Source of the DNA: Moduliflexus sp964602655
GTDB lineage: Bacteria > Moduliflexota > Moduliflexia > Moduliflexales > Moduliflexaceae
DNA length: 13,320 nt
NCBI GenBank assembly: GCA_964602655.1
Contig: CAZRSF010000110.1
Span: 1-13,320 of the forward strand
Reading direction: 5' to 3'
Part shown: one piece after another, positions 1 to 6,059 of the stretch
How the letters are laid out: every line of letters begins with the position of its first letter
Numbering within the stretch: position 1 is the stretch's first letter
The notes under the pieces: generated by a model
Seen by the model: only the letters and a program-made list of their open reading frames with translations
Database searches by the model: none
What the model was told of the DNA's origin: nothing
Translations under genes and position numbers: made by a program

Positions 1-266
1 TTCCGGCCACGCTGACCGACCCGCCGGAGTTAGCGGACGCGTTCGACATTTTAGAACAGCACGCCTGGACGCGGGAGGAAGTCGAGATTTACGACTACTG
101 GGCGCTGCAAGAGGCCGGGCATCAGGACGCGCTCGACACCGCCAAACGCGACGGAATGAAGGAAGGGCATTATGAGGTTGCGCGGGAGATGCTGCGCGAC
201 AACGCCCCGGTCGAGATGGTGATGAAATGGACAGGACTTAGCCGGGAAGAGATTGAACGCCTATGA
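1..266 (+). CDS. Rpn/PD-(D/E)XK nuclease family protein, 3' end only
   Basis: This is the C-terminal part, 87 complete residues, of the same protein that is complete at 2673-3497. The window edge cuts it, so the catalytic core (residues 1-187) is not visible here and intactness cannot be judged. What remains is the acidic helical C-terminus, including the GMKEG and GLSREEIERL segments typical of this family's tail. The stop overlaps the start of the next gene as ATGA (263-266), which suggests translational coupling. Confidence 0.85.
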   Translation, partial: PATLTDPPELADAFDILEQHAWTREEVEIYDYWALQEAGHQDALDTAKRDGMKEGHYEVAREMLRDNAPVEMVMKWTGLSREEIERL

Positions 267-763
267 AAGAAAATCTTGGGGTTATTGTCGTTGTATGTAT
301 CATAATCATAGTAGGATTTTATTTCTATGGTACACGAAAAACATATCAGAAAACGATCAACGCCCTGACATCAATAGATTCTTCACAGGTCATTAAACTC
401 AGAATCTATCCTAAAGTAAATAGGCCGTTTGGAATACCGATAACATTCAAGACGCCGGATACGATCATTGATGAGTTTTTCCAATCATTGACAGATGTGC
501 GACCTTATCCGACAAGCCGTGATACCGTATCCCAAAATCAAAGCTGGTTTTTGGAAGTCGTTACAAAGGAGTGTATGTTTCAAATTGCCTTTTACATTCC
601 TTATCAAAAAGGCAATATTGTTGTTGGGGGAGTTGGGAAATTTAGCCCCAGTGGAGGCAATTATACTACCGAGTTCCAAAGCCGCCAGTTGTATCAGTGG
701 TATCAGACCTACAGCCACCGCTGGCTGACGCCGGAGGGGACGCCGCCTGCGCCGCAGCCGTGA
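263..763 (+). CDS. Membrane-anchored protein, single copy of an unrecognised domain (166 aa)
   Basis: I do not recognise this family. Residues 6-23 form one hydrophobic segment, an uncleaved anchor or signal, followed by a basic patch (GTRKTYQK). Residues about 30-153 form a domain that appears twice in the 296-aa protein of the same unit. Shared marks are LTSI, FFQ, W.LEV, YIP, VVG and a strongly conserved end, FQSRQLYQWYQTYSHRW. The C-terminus is Pro-rich and is coded by the recurrent GC-rich boundary element, while the upstream coding sequence is clearly AT-richer. The start overlaps the nuclease stop by ATGA. An immunity or accessory role for Rhs or nuclease modules is plausible from context only. 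Confidence 0.75.
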   Translation: MKENLGVIVVVCIIIIVGFYFYGTRKTYQKTINALTSIDSSQVIKLRIYPKVNRPFGIPITFKTPDTIIDEFFQSLTDVRPYPTSRDTVSQNQSWFLEVVTKECMFQIAFYIPYQKGNIVVGGVGKFSPSGGNYTTEFQSRQLYQWYQTYSHRWLTPEGTPPAPQP

Positions 764-792
764 ATCCGTCCATTTTTCGCGTGACACATTCG
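674..792 (+). repeat. Recurrent module-boundary element (copy 1)
   Basis: Bases 674-734 nearly repeat at 1995-2055, coding FQSRQLYQWYQTYSHRWLTP with a C/T difference near 716. The GC-rich part from 712 through the stop at 763 recurs at 2555-2606 and 5783-5834. Similarity continues past the stop to about 792 (TTTCGC, then TGACA, then ATTCG) and matches 2607-2636. In this copy the element leads into the Rhs fragment. In the 2555 copy it leads into the nuclease gene. Confidence 0.8.
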
Positions 793-820
793 CGCGACGC
801 GCTATGATCACGCCGACGGC

Positions 821-1180
821 ATGGGGAGCATTCGCGGCTTGAGCGACGCGGCGGGGAACATTACTGACAGTTACGCCTACGACGCCTACGGCATAACGCT
901 GCACCAGACCGGCGCGACGGCGAACCCGTATTTGTATCGCGGCGAGCAATTCGACGCCGACCTGAGCGCGGACTATCGGTATATGTATGGGAATAACGAT
1001 CCGACTAATACTCTTGATCCATCAGGTGAAATAAGTTTACCAGAAATACTTATAACCGCAGGAATCACGGGAACATTATCTAATATTGGAATCTCGGAAT
1101 TGGGGCGAACCGAGTGGGGACGAAATGCCATGTATCCTTACCTTGCGGAGCACATCTATCCAGAAGGATTTATTAGATGA
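821..1180 (+). CDS. Rhs/YD-repeat core C-terminal fragment with short unique tip
   Basis: Residues 1-60 are recognisably the end of an Rhs core: GSIRGLSDAAGN, then YAYDAYG, then NPYLYRGEQFDADL, then NNDPTNTLDPSGE. The stretch that normally lies between FDADL and the NN.P segment (the YYLRARYY...GRF part) is missing, so about 30 residues are deleted. Residues 68-119 are a unique AT-richer tip, the place where Rhs toxins vary. The Rhs frame stays open back to 785 with no ATG or Shine-Dalgarno, and ATG 821 stands where family members usually have a Leu codon. It therefore looks like a displaced tip cassette rather than a free-standing gene. The stop overlaps the next start (ATGA, 1177-1180). Confidence 0.7.
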   Translation: MGSIRGLSDAAGNITDSYAYDAYGITLHQTGATANPYLYRGEQFDADLSADYRYMYGNNDPTNTLDPSGEISLPEILITAGITGTLSNIGISELGRTEWGRNAMYPYLAEHIYPEGFIR

Positions 1181-2067
1181 GATCGCTACACTCACATCAT
1201 CAAGCAGGGAGTTTGTTGACGCTCCTCATAATTTTAAGCTTTGTTGCTTTACGTTTCTATACGGGTAGTCTCACGAAAGAGACGCAGCAAAACGCAAGAG
1301 AGACATTAACATCAATTCAGCCTCAAAAAGTAACATCATTCAAGATTCTTACGTCTGGAACATATACGGAAGATTATCGCAATGCAATAGAATTCAAGCA
1401 AGAAAAGGTATTAGCGAATGCCTTTTTTAAGGCTGTCGCCGATGGTCAGCCTTATCATCCACAACATGACAGGGCGTTATCAGAATGGTGGGAAATTCAG
1501 ATTCTTACCAATACTACACAGGTTAGAATCGGATGTTATATTCCTGACCTCACGCCAGACGTTATGGTTGGAACGATTCGTTCAGGCTCAAGTATGGGGT
1601 ATTTTCAAAGCCAGTCATTACTCCGATGGTATCAAAAATATGGACATTACTTTGTAGTTGACAGCTATCATAAACGACAATATAGCAAAGTGGTATCTAT
1701 AATTAGCTCTATTAGTTCGGAGAGCGTCACGTCATTTAAAATTGTTGCTGATATGCCGGATTCATTCCTGGACCAAAAGATGGAAGAATTTACCCAAGAA
1801 ACAGCGATGATGATGGGATTCTTTCAAGCCATTGAGGATATGCAGTTCTCTGCTCCGAAATATAAAGAGTTTCTTGCGCAATGGAAAATAGAGATTCATG
1901 CTGGGGCAACTCTTGTTACGGTGGAGTGTTCGATTCCTGCCGACGATCCGACACTGGTGATTGGTTTGATTGATTCTCCGGTAGGATACACGTATTTCCA
2001 AAGCCGCCAGTTGTATCAGTGGTATCAGACCTACAGTCACCGCTGGCTGACGCCGGGCGCTTCCTGA
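1177..2067 (+). CDS. Membrane-anchored protein with two tandem copies of the unrecognised domain (296 aa)
   Basis: Residues 10-27 form one hydrophobic segment. Residues about 40-159 and 170-293 are two copies of the domain seen once in the 166-aa protein. Both begin with an SI..(E/Q).VTSFKI motif, continue with a (A/G)FF.A(V/I) motif, W.IEI, C.IP and V.G, and end with FQS..L..WYQ.Y.H. The second copy ends in sequence almost identical to the end of the 166-aa gene. An AGAAGGA ribosome-binding site (1162-1168) lies inside the Rhs tip, 8 bases before the ATG, and the start overlaps the tip's stop by ATGA. This tight coupling is typical of toxin-immunity pairs, so a cognate immunity role is a reasonable but unproven reading. 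The protein ends LTPGAS, a shorter tail than the PEGTPPAPQP end of the 166-aa protein. Confidence 0.75.
   Translation: MRSLHSHHQAGSLLTLLIILSFVALRFYTGSLTKETQQNARETLTSIQPQKVTSFKILTSGTYTEDYRNAIEFKQEKVLANAFFKAVADGQPYHPQHDRALSEWWEIQILTNTTQVRIGCYIPDLTPDVMVGTIRSGSSMGYFQSQSLLRWYQKYGHYFVVDSYHKRQYSKVVSIISSISSESVTSFKIVADMPDSFLDQKMEEFTQETAMMMGFFQAIEDMQFSAPKYKEFLAQWKIEIHAGATLVTVECSIPADDPTLVIGLIDSPVGYTYFQSRQLYQWYQTYSHRWLTPGAS
1995..2067 (+). repeat. Module-boundary element, truncated (copy 2)
   Basis: The 3' end of the 296-aa gene shares about 61 bases with 674-734, then leaves the element after CTGACGCCGG and stops early. This shows the element being reused at the end of a different gene. Confidence 0.8.
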
Positions 2068-2139
2068 CGACTGATAGCAAGTATTTTCTTATACAGACTG
2101 CTTATAATGACTGAGTATATTTCATACGGTGAGGGACTG

Positions 2140-2508
2140 ATGAACTTTCTTGTTCTGATGAGTATTATTCTCTCAGTGTTATCGCTTCTACACTTGTATT
2201 CATTTATGAATATGCTATGGCAAATGATGATTTGTCACCCACAAGCAGGCGATCATTCTCCTCATACATGGTATAAGATCATACATCAAGCTGGCGGATT
2301 CCTTGTGGTTTTCGGATTCTGTTTAGGTTTCTGGCAACTGGGAATAGCCCCGCCGATTCCCACACAGGCCAATACGTTTCTACTACATGGTAGGTACGGA
2401 GTTGATAAATTTGTAAACCCTTACTGGTTCATTTTCGCTTGGGTTCTTGTCCTATTTGGCGTACTTTGCGTTATTTTCGTAGAACATTGGGGAAAACAGG
2501 ATAAATAG
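2140..2508 (+). CDS. Small three-helix membrane protein
   Basis: The family is not recognised. Numbered from an alternative upstream ATG at 2107 (133 aa), hydrophobic stretches fall at residues 13-35, 62-82 and 105-125, giving three membrane helices, with a short loop containing CHPQAGDHSPH. I prefer the ATG at 2140 (122 aa) because GGTGAGGG lies just before it at 2128-2135, while 2107 has no ribosome-binding site. The gene is AT-rich like the unique parts of its neighbours. It follows the 296-aa gene by about 70 bases and could be a second immunity or accessory protein, but nothing in the sequence proves this. Confidence 0.65.
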   Translation: MNFLVLMSIILSVLSLLHLYSFMNMLWQMMICHPQAGDHSPHTWYKIIHQAGGFLVVFGFCLGFWQLGIAPPIPTQANTFLLHGRYGVDKFVNPYWFIFAWVLVLFGVLCVIFVEHWGKQDK

Positions 2509-2529
2509 ACGTTTTCAAAATCAAAACGT
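2509..2529 (+). other. Hairpin at the duplication breakpoint
   Basis: ACGTTTT and AAAACGT form a 7-bp stem with a 7-base loop directly after the 133-aa gene. There is no following U-tract, so a Rho-independent terminator is doubtful. Identity between the two large copies ends 7 bases downstream, at 2536. The same hairpin occurs at 5740-5760. Confidence 0.5.
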
Positions 2530-2554
2530 TATACGCTTGGCATCATCCTTACAG

Positions 2555-2636
2555 CAGCCACCGCTGGCTGACGCCGGAGGGGTCGCCGCCCGCGCCGCAG
2601 CCGTGACGCCGGTCATCTTTCGCTTGACAAATTCGT
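2555..2636 (+). repeat. Module-boundary element, non-coding remnant (copy 3)
   Basis: This is the same GC-rich sequence that codes SHRWLTPEG..PAPQP in the 166-aa gene, here without any gene in front. It continues through the post-stop segment (TTTCGC, TTGACA, AATTCG). It separates the 133-aa gene from the nuclease gene. Confidence 0.8.
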
Positions 2637-2656
2637 CGGCGAGATATTTCGTATCA
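2624..2656 (+). promoter_or_regulatory. Possible promoter of the nuclease gene
   Basis: A perfect TTGACA occurs at 2624-2629, inside the boundary element. TATTTC at 2645-2650 or TCGTAT at 2649-2654 could serve as -10, but spacing is 15 or 19 bases. The equivalent site before the Rhs fragment reads GTGACA (781-786), one base off. Confidence 0.25.
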
Positions 2657-2672
2657 GCAGGAGGAACACATC

Positions 2673-3497
2673 ATGCACTTTGCCGATCCCACAAGCGATA
2701 TTGCCTTTAAAAAAGTTTTTGGCAGCGATCAGCACACCGCGATTCTCATCAGCTTTCTGAACGCCGTCCTCGATTTGCAGGGGGACAAAGCGATCGCGGA
2801 ATTGACGATTCTGAACCCGTATCAGGCGCCGAAAATCAGCCTGCTGAAGGAAACGAATCTCGATGTCCGCGCCACGACGAACGGCGGCGTCACCTTTATC
2901 GTGGAAATGCAGGTGGAAAAACAGGACTATTTTGCGAAACGCGCGTTGTATTATACCGCAAAAGCCTATGTCTCGCAGATCGCGAAAGCGGAACAGTACC
3001 CGACACTGAATCAGGTGATTTTCGTCGGGATTATGGATTTCACGCTCTTCGAAACGCCGGACTATCTGTCCAGACATCTGCTCTTGAACGAAAAGACTCA
3101 CGCGCAGGAGATTCGCGACCTCGAACTGAATGTTATCGAACTCCCCAAATTTACCCTGACTGAGCGCGAGCTTCGCACGGTCATCGAAAAATGGGTCTAT
3201 TTTTTCAAACATGCCGGCGATCTGACGATGATTCCGGCCACGCTGACCGACCCGCCGGAGTTAGCGGACGCGTTCGACATTTTAGAACAGCACGCCTGGA
3301 CGCGGGAGGAAGTCGAGATTTACGACTACTGGGCGCTGCAAGAGGCCGGGCATCAGGACGCGCTCGACACCGCCAAACGCGACGGAATGAAGGAAGGGCA
3401 TTATGAGGTTGCGCGGGAGATGCTGCGCGACAACGCCCCGGTCGAGATGGTGATGAAATGGACAGGACTTAGCCGGGAAGAGATTGAACGCCTATGA
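2673..3497 (+). CDS. Rpn family recombination-promoting nuclease / putative transposase (PD-(D/E)XK)
   Basis: This 274-aa protein belongs to the family annotated as Rpn, PDDEXK_2 or TIGR01784 'putative transposase', whose studied E. coli members are DNA endonucleases that promote RecA-independent recombination. The start fits the family (TSDIAFKKVFG, residues 8-18), with SFLNAVL at 27-33. The likely active site is D64 in NLDVRA followed by E78-x-Q80 in FIVEMQ, the usual D...ExQ form. The C-terminal third is acidic and helical and ends in a short GLSREEIERL motif common in the family. An AGGAGGA site (2659-2665) sits 7 bases before the ATG. The stop overlaps the 166-aa gene by ATGA. The gene looks intact. 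No terminal inverted repeats of an insertion sequence were found around it. Confidence 0.88.
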   Translation: MHFADPTSDIAFKKVFGSDQHTAILISFLNAVLDLQGDKAIAELTILNPYQAPKISLLKETNLDVRATTNGGVTFIVEMQVEKQDYFAKRALYYTAKAYVSQIAKAEQYPTLNQVIFVGIMDFTLFETPDYLSRHLLLNEKTHAQEIRDLELNVIELPKFTLTERELRTVIEKWVYFFKHAGDLTMIPATLTDPPELADAFDILEQHAWTREEVEIYDYWALQEAGHQDALDTAKRDGMKEGHYEVAREMLRDNAPVEMVMKWTGLSREEIERL

Positions 3498-3994
3498 AAG
3501 AAAATCTTGGGGTTATTGTCGTTGTATGTATCATAATCATAGTAGGATTTTATTTCTATGGTACACGAAAAACATATCAGAAAACGATCAACGCCCTGAC
3601 ATCAATAGATTCTTCACAGGTCATTAAACTCAGAATCTATCCTAAAGTAAATAGGCCGTTTGGAATACCGATAACATTCAAGACGCCGGATACGATCATT
3701 GATGAGTTTTTCCAATCATTGACAGATGTGCGACCTTATCCGACAAGCCGTGATACCGTATCCCAAAATCAAAGCTGGTTTTTGGAAGTCGTTACAAAGG
3801 AGTGTATGTTTCAAATTGCCTTTTACATTCCTTATCAAAAAGGCAATATTGTTGTTGGGGGAGTTGGGAAATTTAGCCCCAGTGGAGGCAATTATACTAC
3901 CGAGTTCCAAAGCCGCCAGTTGTATCAGTGGTATCAGACCTACAGCCACCGCTGGCTGACGCCGGAGGGGACGCCGCCTGCGCCGCAGCCGTGA
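3494..3994 (+). CDS. Membrane-anchored single-domain protein (166 aa), second copy
   Basis: It is identical to the protein at 263-763: hydrophobic anchor at residues 6-23, one copy of the unrecognised domain, Pro-rich end from the boundary element. Here the upstream nuclease is fully visible, so the nuclease/166-aa pair with its ATGA overlap (3494-3497) is seen complete. No good ribosome-binding site is visible ahead of the start, which fits translational coupling. Confidence 0.75.
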   Translation: MKENLGVIVVVCIIIIVGFYFYGTRKTYQKTINALTSIDSSQVIKLRIYPKVNRPFGIPITFKTPDTIIDEFFQSLTDVRPYPTSRDTVSQNQSWFLEVVTKECMFQIAFYIPYQKGNIVVGGVGKFSPSGGNYTTEFQSRQLYQWYQTYSHRWLTPEGTPPAPQP

Positions 3995-4023
3995 ATCCGT
4001 CCATTTTTCGCGTGACACATTCG
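3905..4023 (+). repeat. Module-boundary element (copy 4)
   Basis: This is the duplicate of 674-792. It ends the 166-aa gene and leads into the second Rhs fragment. Confidence 0.8.
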
Positions 4024-4051
4024 CGCGACGCGCTATGATCACGCCGACGGC

Positions 4052-4411
4052 ATGGGGAGCATTCGCGGCTTGAGCGACGCGGCGGGGAACATTACTGACA
4101 GTTACGCCTACGACGCCTACGGCATAACGCTGCACCAGACCGGCGCGACGGCGAACCCGTATTTGTATCGCGGCGAGCAATTCGACGCCGACCTGAGCGC
4201 GGACTATCGGTATATGTATGGGAATAACGATCCGACTAATACTCTTGATCCATCAGGTGAAATAAGTTTACCAGAAATACTTATAACCGCAGGAATCACG
4301 GGAACATTATCTAATATTGGAATCTCGGAATTGGGGCGAACCGAGTGGGGACGAAATGCCATGTATCCTTACCTTGCGGAGCACATCTATCCAGAAGGAT
4401 TTATTAGATGA
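4052..4411 (+). CDS. Rhs core C-terminal fragment with unique tip, second copy
   Basis: It is identical to 821-1180, including the internal deletion between FDADL and NNDPTNTLDPSGE and the short unique tip. It again lacks a ribosome-binding site and overlaps the following gene by ATGA (4408-4411). Because the copies are identical, they cannot by themselves provide tip diversity. They could provide dose or a template for recombination with a full-length rhs gene elsewhere, if one exists. Confidence 0.7.
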   Translation: MGSIRGLSDAAGNITDSYAYDAYGITLHQTGATANPYLYRGEQFDADLSADYRYMYGNNDPTNTLDPSGEISLPEILITAGITGTLSNIGISELGRTEWGRNAMYPYLAEHIYPEGFIR

Positions 4412-5298
4412 GATCGCTACACTCACATCATCAAGCAGGGAGTTTGTTGACGCTCCTCATAATTTTAAGCTTTGTTGCTTTACGTTTCTATACGGGTAGT
4501 CTCACGAAAGAGACGCAGCAAAACGCAAGAGAGACATTAACATCAATTCAGCCTCAAAAAGTAACATCATTCAAGATTCTTACGTCTGGAACATATACGG
4601 AAGATTATCGCAATGCAATAGAATTCAAGCAAGAAAAGGTATTAGCGAATGCCTTTTTTAAGGCTGTCGCCGATGGTCAGCCTTATCATCCACAACATGA
4701 CAGGGCGTTATCAGAATGGTGGGAAATTCAGATTCTTACCAATACTACACAGGTTAGAATCGGATGTTATATTCCTGACCTCACGCCAGACGTTATGGTT
4801 GGAACGATTCGTTCAGGCTCAAGTATGGGGTATTTTCAAAGCCAGTCATTACTCCGATGGTATCAAAAATATGGACATTACTTTGTAGTTGACAGCTATC
4901 ATAAACGACAATATAGCAAAGTGGTATCTATAATTAGCTCTATTAGTTCGGAGAGCGTCACGTCATTTAAAATTGTTGCTGATATGCCGGATTCATTCCT
5001 GGACCAAAAGATGGAAGAATTTACCCAAGAAACAGCGATGATGATGGGATTCTTTCAAGCCATTGAGGATATGCAGTTCTCTGCTCCGAAATATAAAGAG
5101 TTTCTTGCGCAATGGAAAATAGAGATTCATGCTGGGGCAACTCTTGTTACGGTGGAGTGTTCGATTCCTGCCGACGATCCGACACTGGTGATTGGTTTGA
5201 TTGATTCTCCGGTAGGATACACGTATTTCCAAAGCCGCCAGTTGTATCAGTGGTATCAGACCTACAGTCACCGCTGGCTGACGCCGGGCGCTTCCTGA
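4408..5298 (+). CDS. Membrane-anchored two-domain protein (296 aa), second copy
   Basis: It is identical to 1177-2067: one hydrophobic segment at residues 10-27, then two tandem copies of the unrecognised domain. It is coupled to the Rhs fragment by an ATGA overlap and an AGAAGGA site inside the Rhs tip. A candidate immunity protein by position only. Confidence 0.75.
   Translation: MRSLHSHHQAGSLLTLLIILSFVALRFYTGSLTKETQQNARETLTSIQPQKVTSFKILTSGTYTEDYRNAIEFKQEKVLANAFFKAVADGQPYHPQHDRALSEWWEIQILTNTTQVRIGCYIPDLTPDVMVGTIRSGSSMGYFQSQSLLRWYQKYGHYFVVDSYHKRQYSKVVSIISSISSESVTSFKIVADMPDSFLDQKMEEFTQETAMMMGFFQAIEDMQFSAPKYKEFLAQWKIEIHAGATLVTVECSIPADDPTLVIGLIDSPVGYTYFQSRQLYQWYQTYSHRWLTPGAS
5226..5298 (+). 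repeat. Module-boundary element, truncated (copy 5)
   Basis: This is the duplicate of 1995-2067, forming the 3' end of the second 296-aa gene. Confidence 0.8.
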
Positions 5299-5370
5299 CG
5301 ACTGATAGCAAGTATTTTCTTATACAGACTGCTTATAATGACTGAGTATATTTCATACGGTGAGGGACTG

Positions 5371-5739
5371 ATGAACTTTCTTGTTCTGATGAGTATTATT
5401 CTCTCAGTGTTATCGCTTCTACACTTGTATTCATTTATGAATATGCTATGGCAAATGATGATTTGTCACCCACAAGCAGGCGATCATTCTCCTCATACAT
5501 GGTATAAGATCATACATCAAGCTGGCGGATTCCTTGTGGTTTTCGGATTCTGTTTAGGTTTCTGGCAACTGGGAATAGCCCCGCCGATTCCCACACAGGC
5601 CAATACGTTTCTACTACATGGTAGGTACGGAGTTGATAAATTTGTAAACCCTTACTGGTTCATTTTCGCTTGGGTTCTTGTCCTATTTGGCGTACTTTGC
5701 GTTATTTTCGTAGAACATTGGGGAAAACAGGATAAATAG
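5371..5739 (+). CDS. Small three-helix membrane protein, second copy
   Basis: It is identical to 2140-2508, with three hydrophobic stretches. The preferred ATG at 5371 has GGTGAGGG just upstream. An in-frame ATG at 5338 gives 133 aa but has no ribosome-binding site. It is the last gene of the duplicated unit. Confidence 0.65.
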   Translation: MNFLVLMSIILSVLSLLHLYSFMNMLWQMMICHPQAGDHSPHTWYKIIHQAGGFLVVFGFCLGFWQLGIAPPIPTQANTFLLHGRYGVDKFVNPYWFIFAWVLVLFGVLCVIFVEHWGKQDK

Positions 5740-6059
5740 ACGTTTTCAAAATCAAAACGTTATACGCCTATTATCATACGAACAGCCACCGCTGGCTGAC
5801 GCCGGAGGGGACGCCGCCCGCGCGGCAGCCGTGACAGGGGGCGGCAAGCCTGCCGCTCGCCCTGAGCTTGTCGAAGGGTTCGCCCCACACCTCGAATCCA
5901 GCCGCCTTGCCAATCCTGCCTGACCGTTTGAGCGCCGCGATTTTCTTACATGGGCAAAAATAGATTGACGAAATTACCGTTGCCGGCATAGAGATAATCG
6001 GCGAGTTGTTTTGCGGAATTGCCAATAAAAAACCTTATGACGGACACGAAAAAAATCGC
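5740..6059 (+). other. Junction between accessory array and metabolic locus, no gene
   Basis: This 320-base gap holds the hairpin at 5740-5760, the end of the duplication at 5767, and a last boundary-element copy at 5783-5834. A short hairpin follows (GCGGCA/TGCCGC, 5841-5856), then a dispersed-type repeat, CCCTGAGCTTGTCGAAGGG (5860-5878). A weak promoter candidate follows (TTGACG 5965-5970, TAGAGA 5989-5994, 18-base spacer). I see no convincing coding sequence. The antisense reading frame here overlaps repeats. Confidence 0.6.
5783..5834 (+). repeat. Module-boundary element, terminal remnant (copy 6)
   Basis: This has the same GC-rich sequence as 712-763 and 2555-2606 with a few substitutions. 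It has no gene in front and none of the post-stop segment. It marks the right edge of the array. Confidence 0.78.

Larger units (their letters stand above)
1..2536. repeat. Tandem direct repeat, left copy (partial)
   Basis: This stretch matches 3232-5767 base for base wherever I compared it, with an offset of 3,231. All predicted proteins in the two copies are identical. Identity stops sharply after 2536. The left edge lies outside the window, so the repeat may be longer or have more copies. Complete identity means either a very recent duplication, gene conversion, or an assembly artefact. Confidence 0.97.
3232..5767. repeat. Tandem direct repeat, right copy
   Basis: This is the second copy of 1-2536. 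The repeating period can be written as 2537-5767, one full unit holding the nuclease gene, the 166-aa gene, the Rhs fragment, the 296-aa gene and the 133-aa gene. After 5767 the sequence diverges for about 15 bases and then re-enters the shared boundary element at 5783. Confidence 0.97.

Noticed and set aside
485..949. 154-aa minus-strand reading frame (repeated at 3716-4180)
   Set aside because: Arg-rich and low in family-like features, it lies antisense to the 166-aa gene and the Rhs fragment, both of which have real motifs.
2613..3212. 199-aa minus-strand reading frame
   Set aside because: It is antisense to the Rpn-like gene, which has a ribosome-binding site and active-site residues.
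2555..3497. Insertion sequence built around the 'putative transposase' (Rpn) gene
   Set aside because: No terminal inverted repeats or short target duplications were found. The family is now understood as nucleases promoting recombination.
674..5834. CRISPR array or integron reading of the repeated boundary element
   Set aside because: Copies are few, long, unevenly spaced and partly coding. No cas genes, integrase or attC-like folded sites are present.
5774..6025. 83-aa minus-strand gene in the junction
   Set aside because: Most of it translates the boundary element and a dispersed repeat, and it has no recognisable domain.
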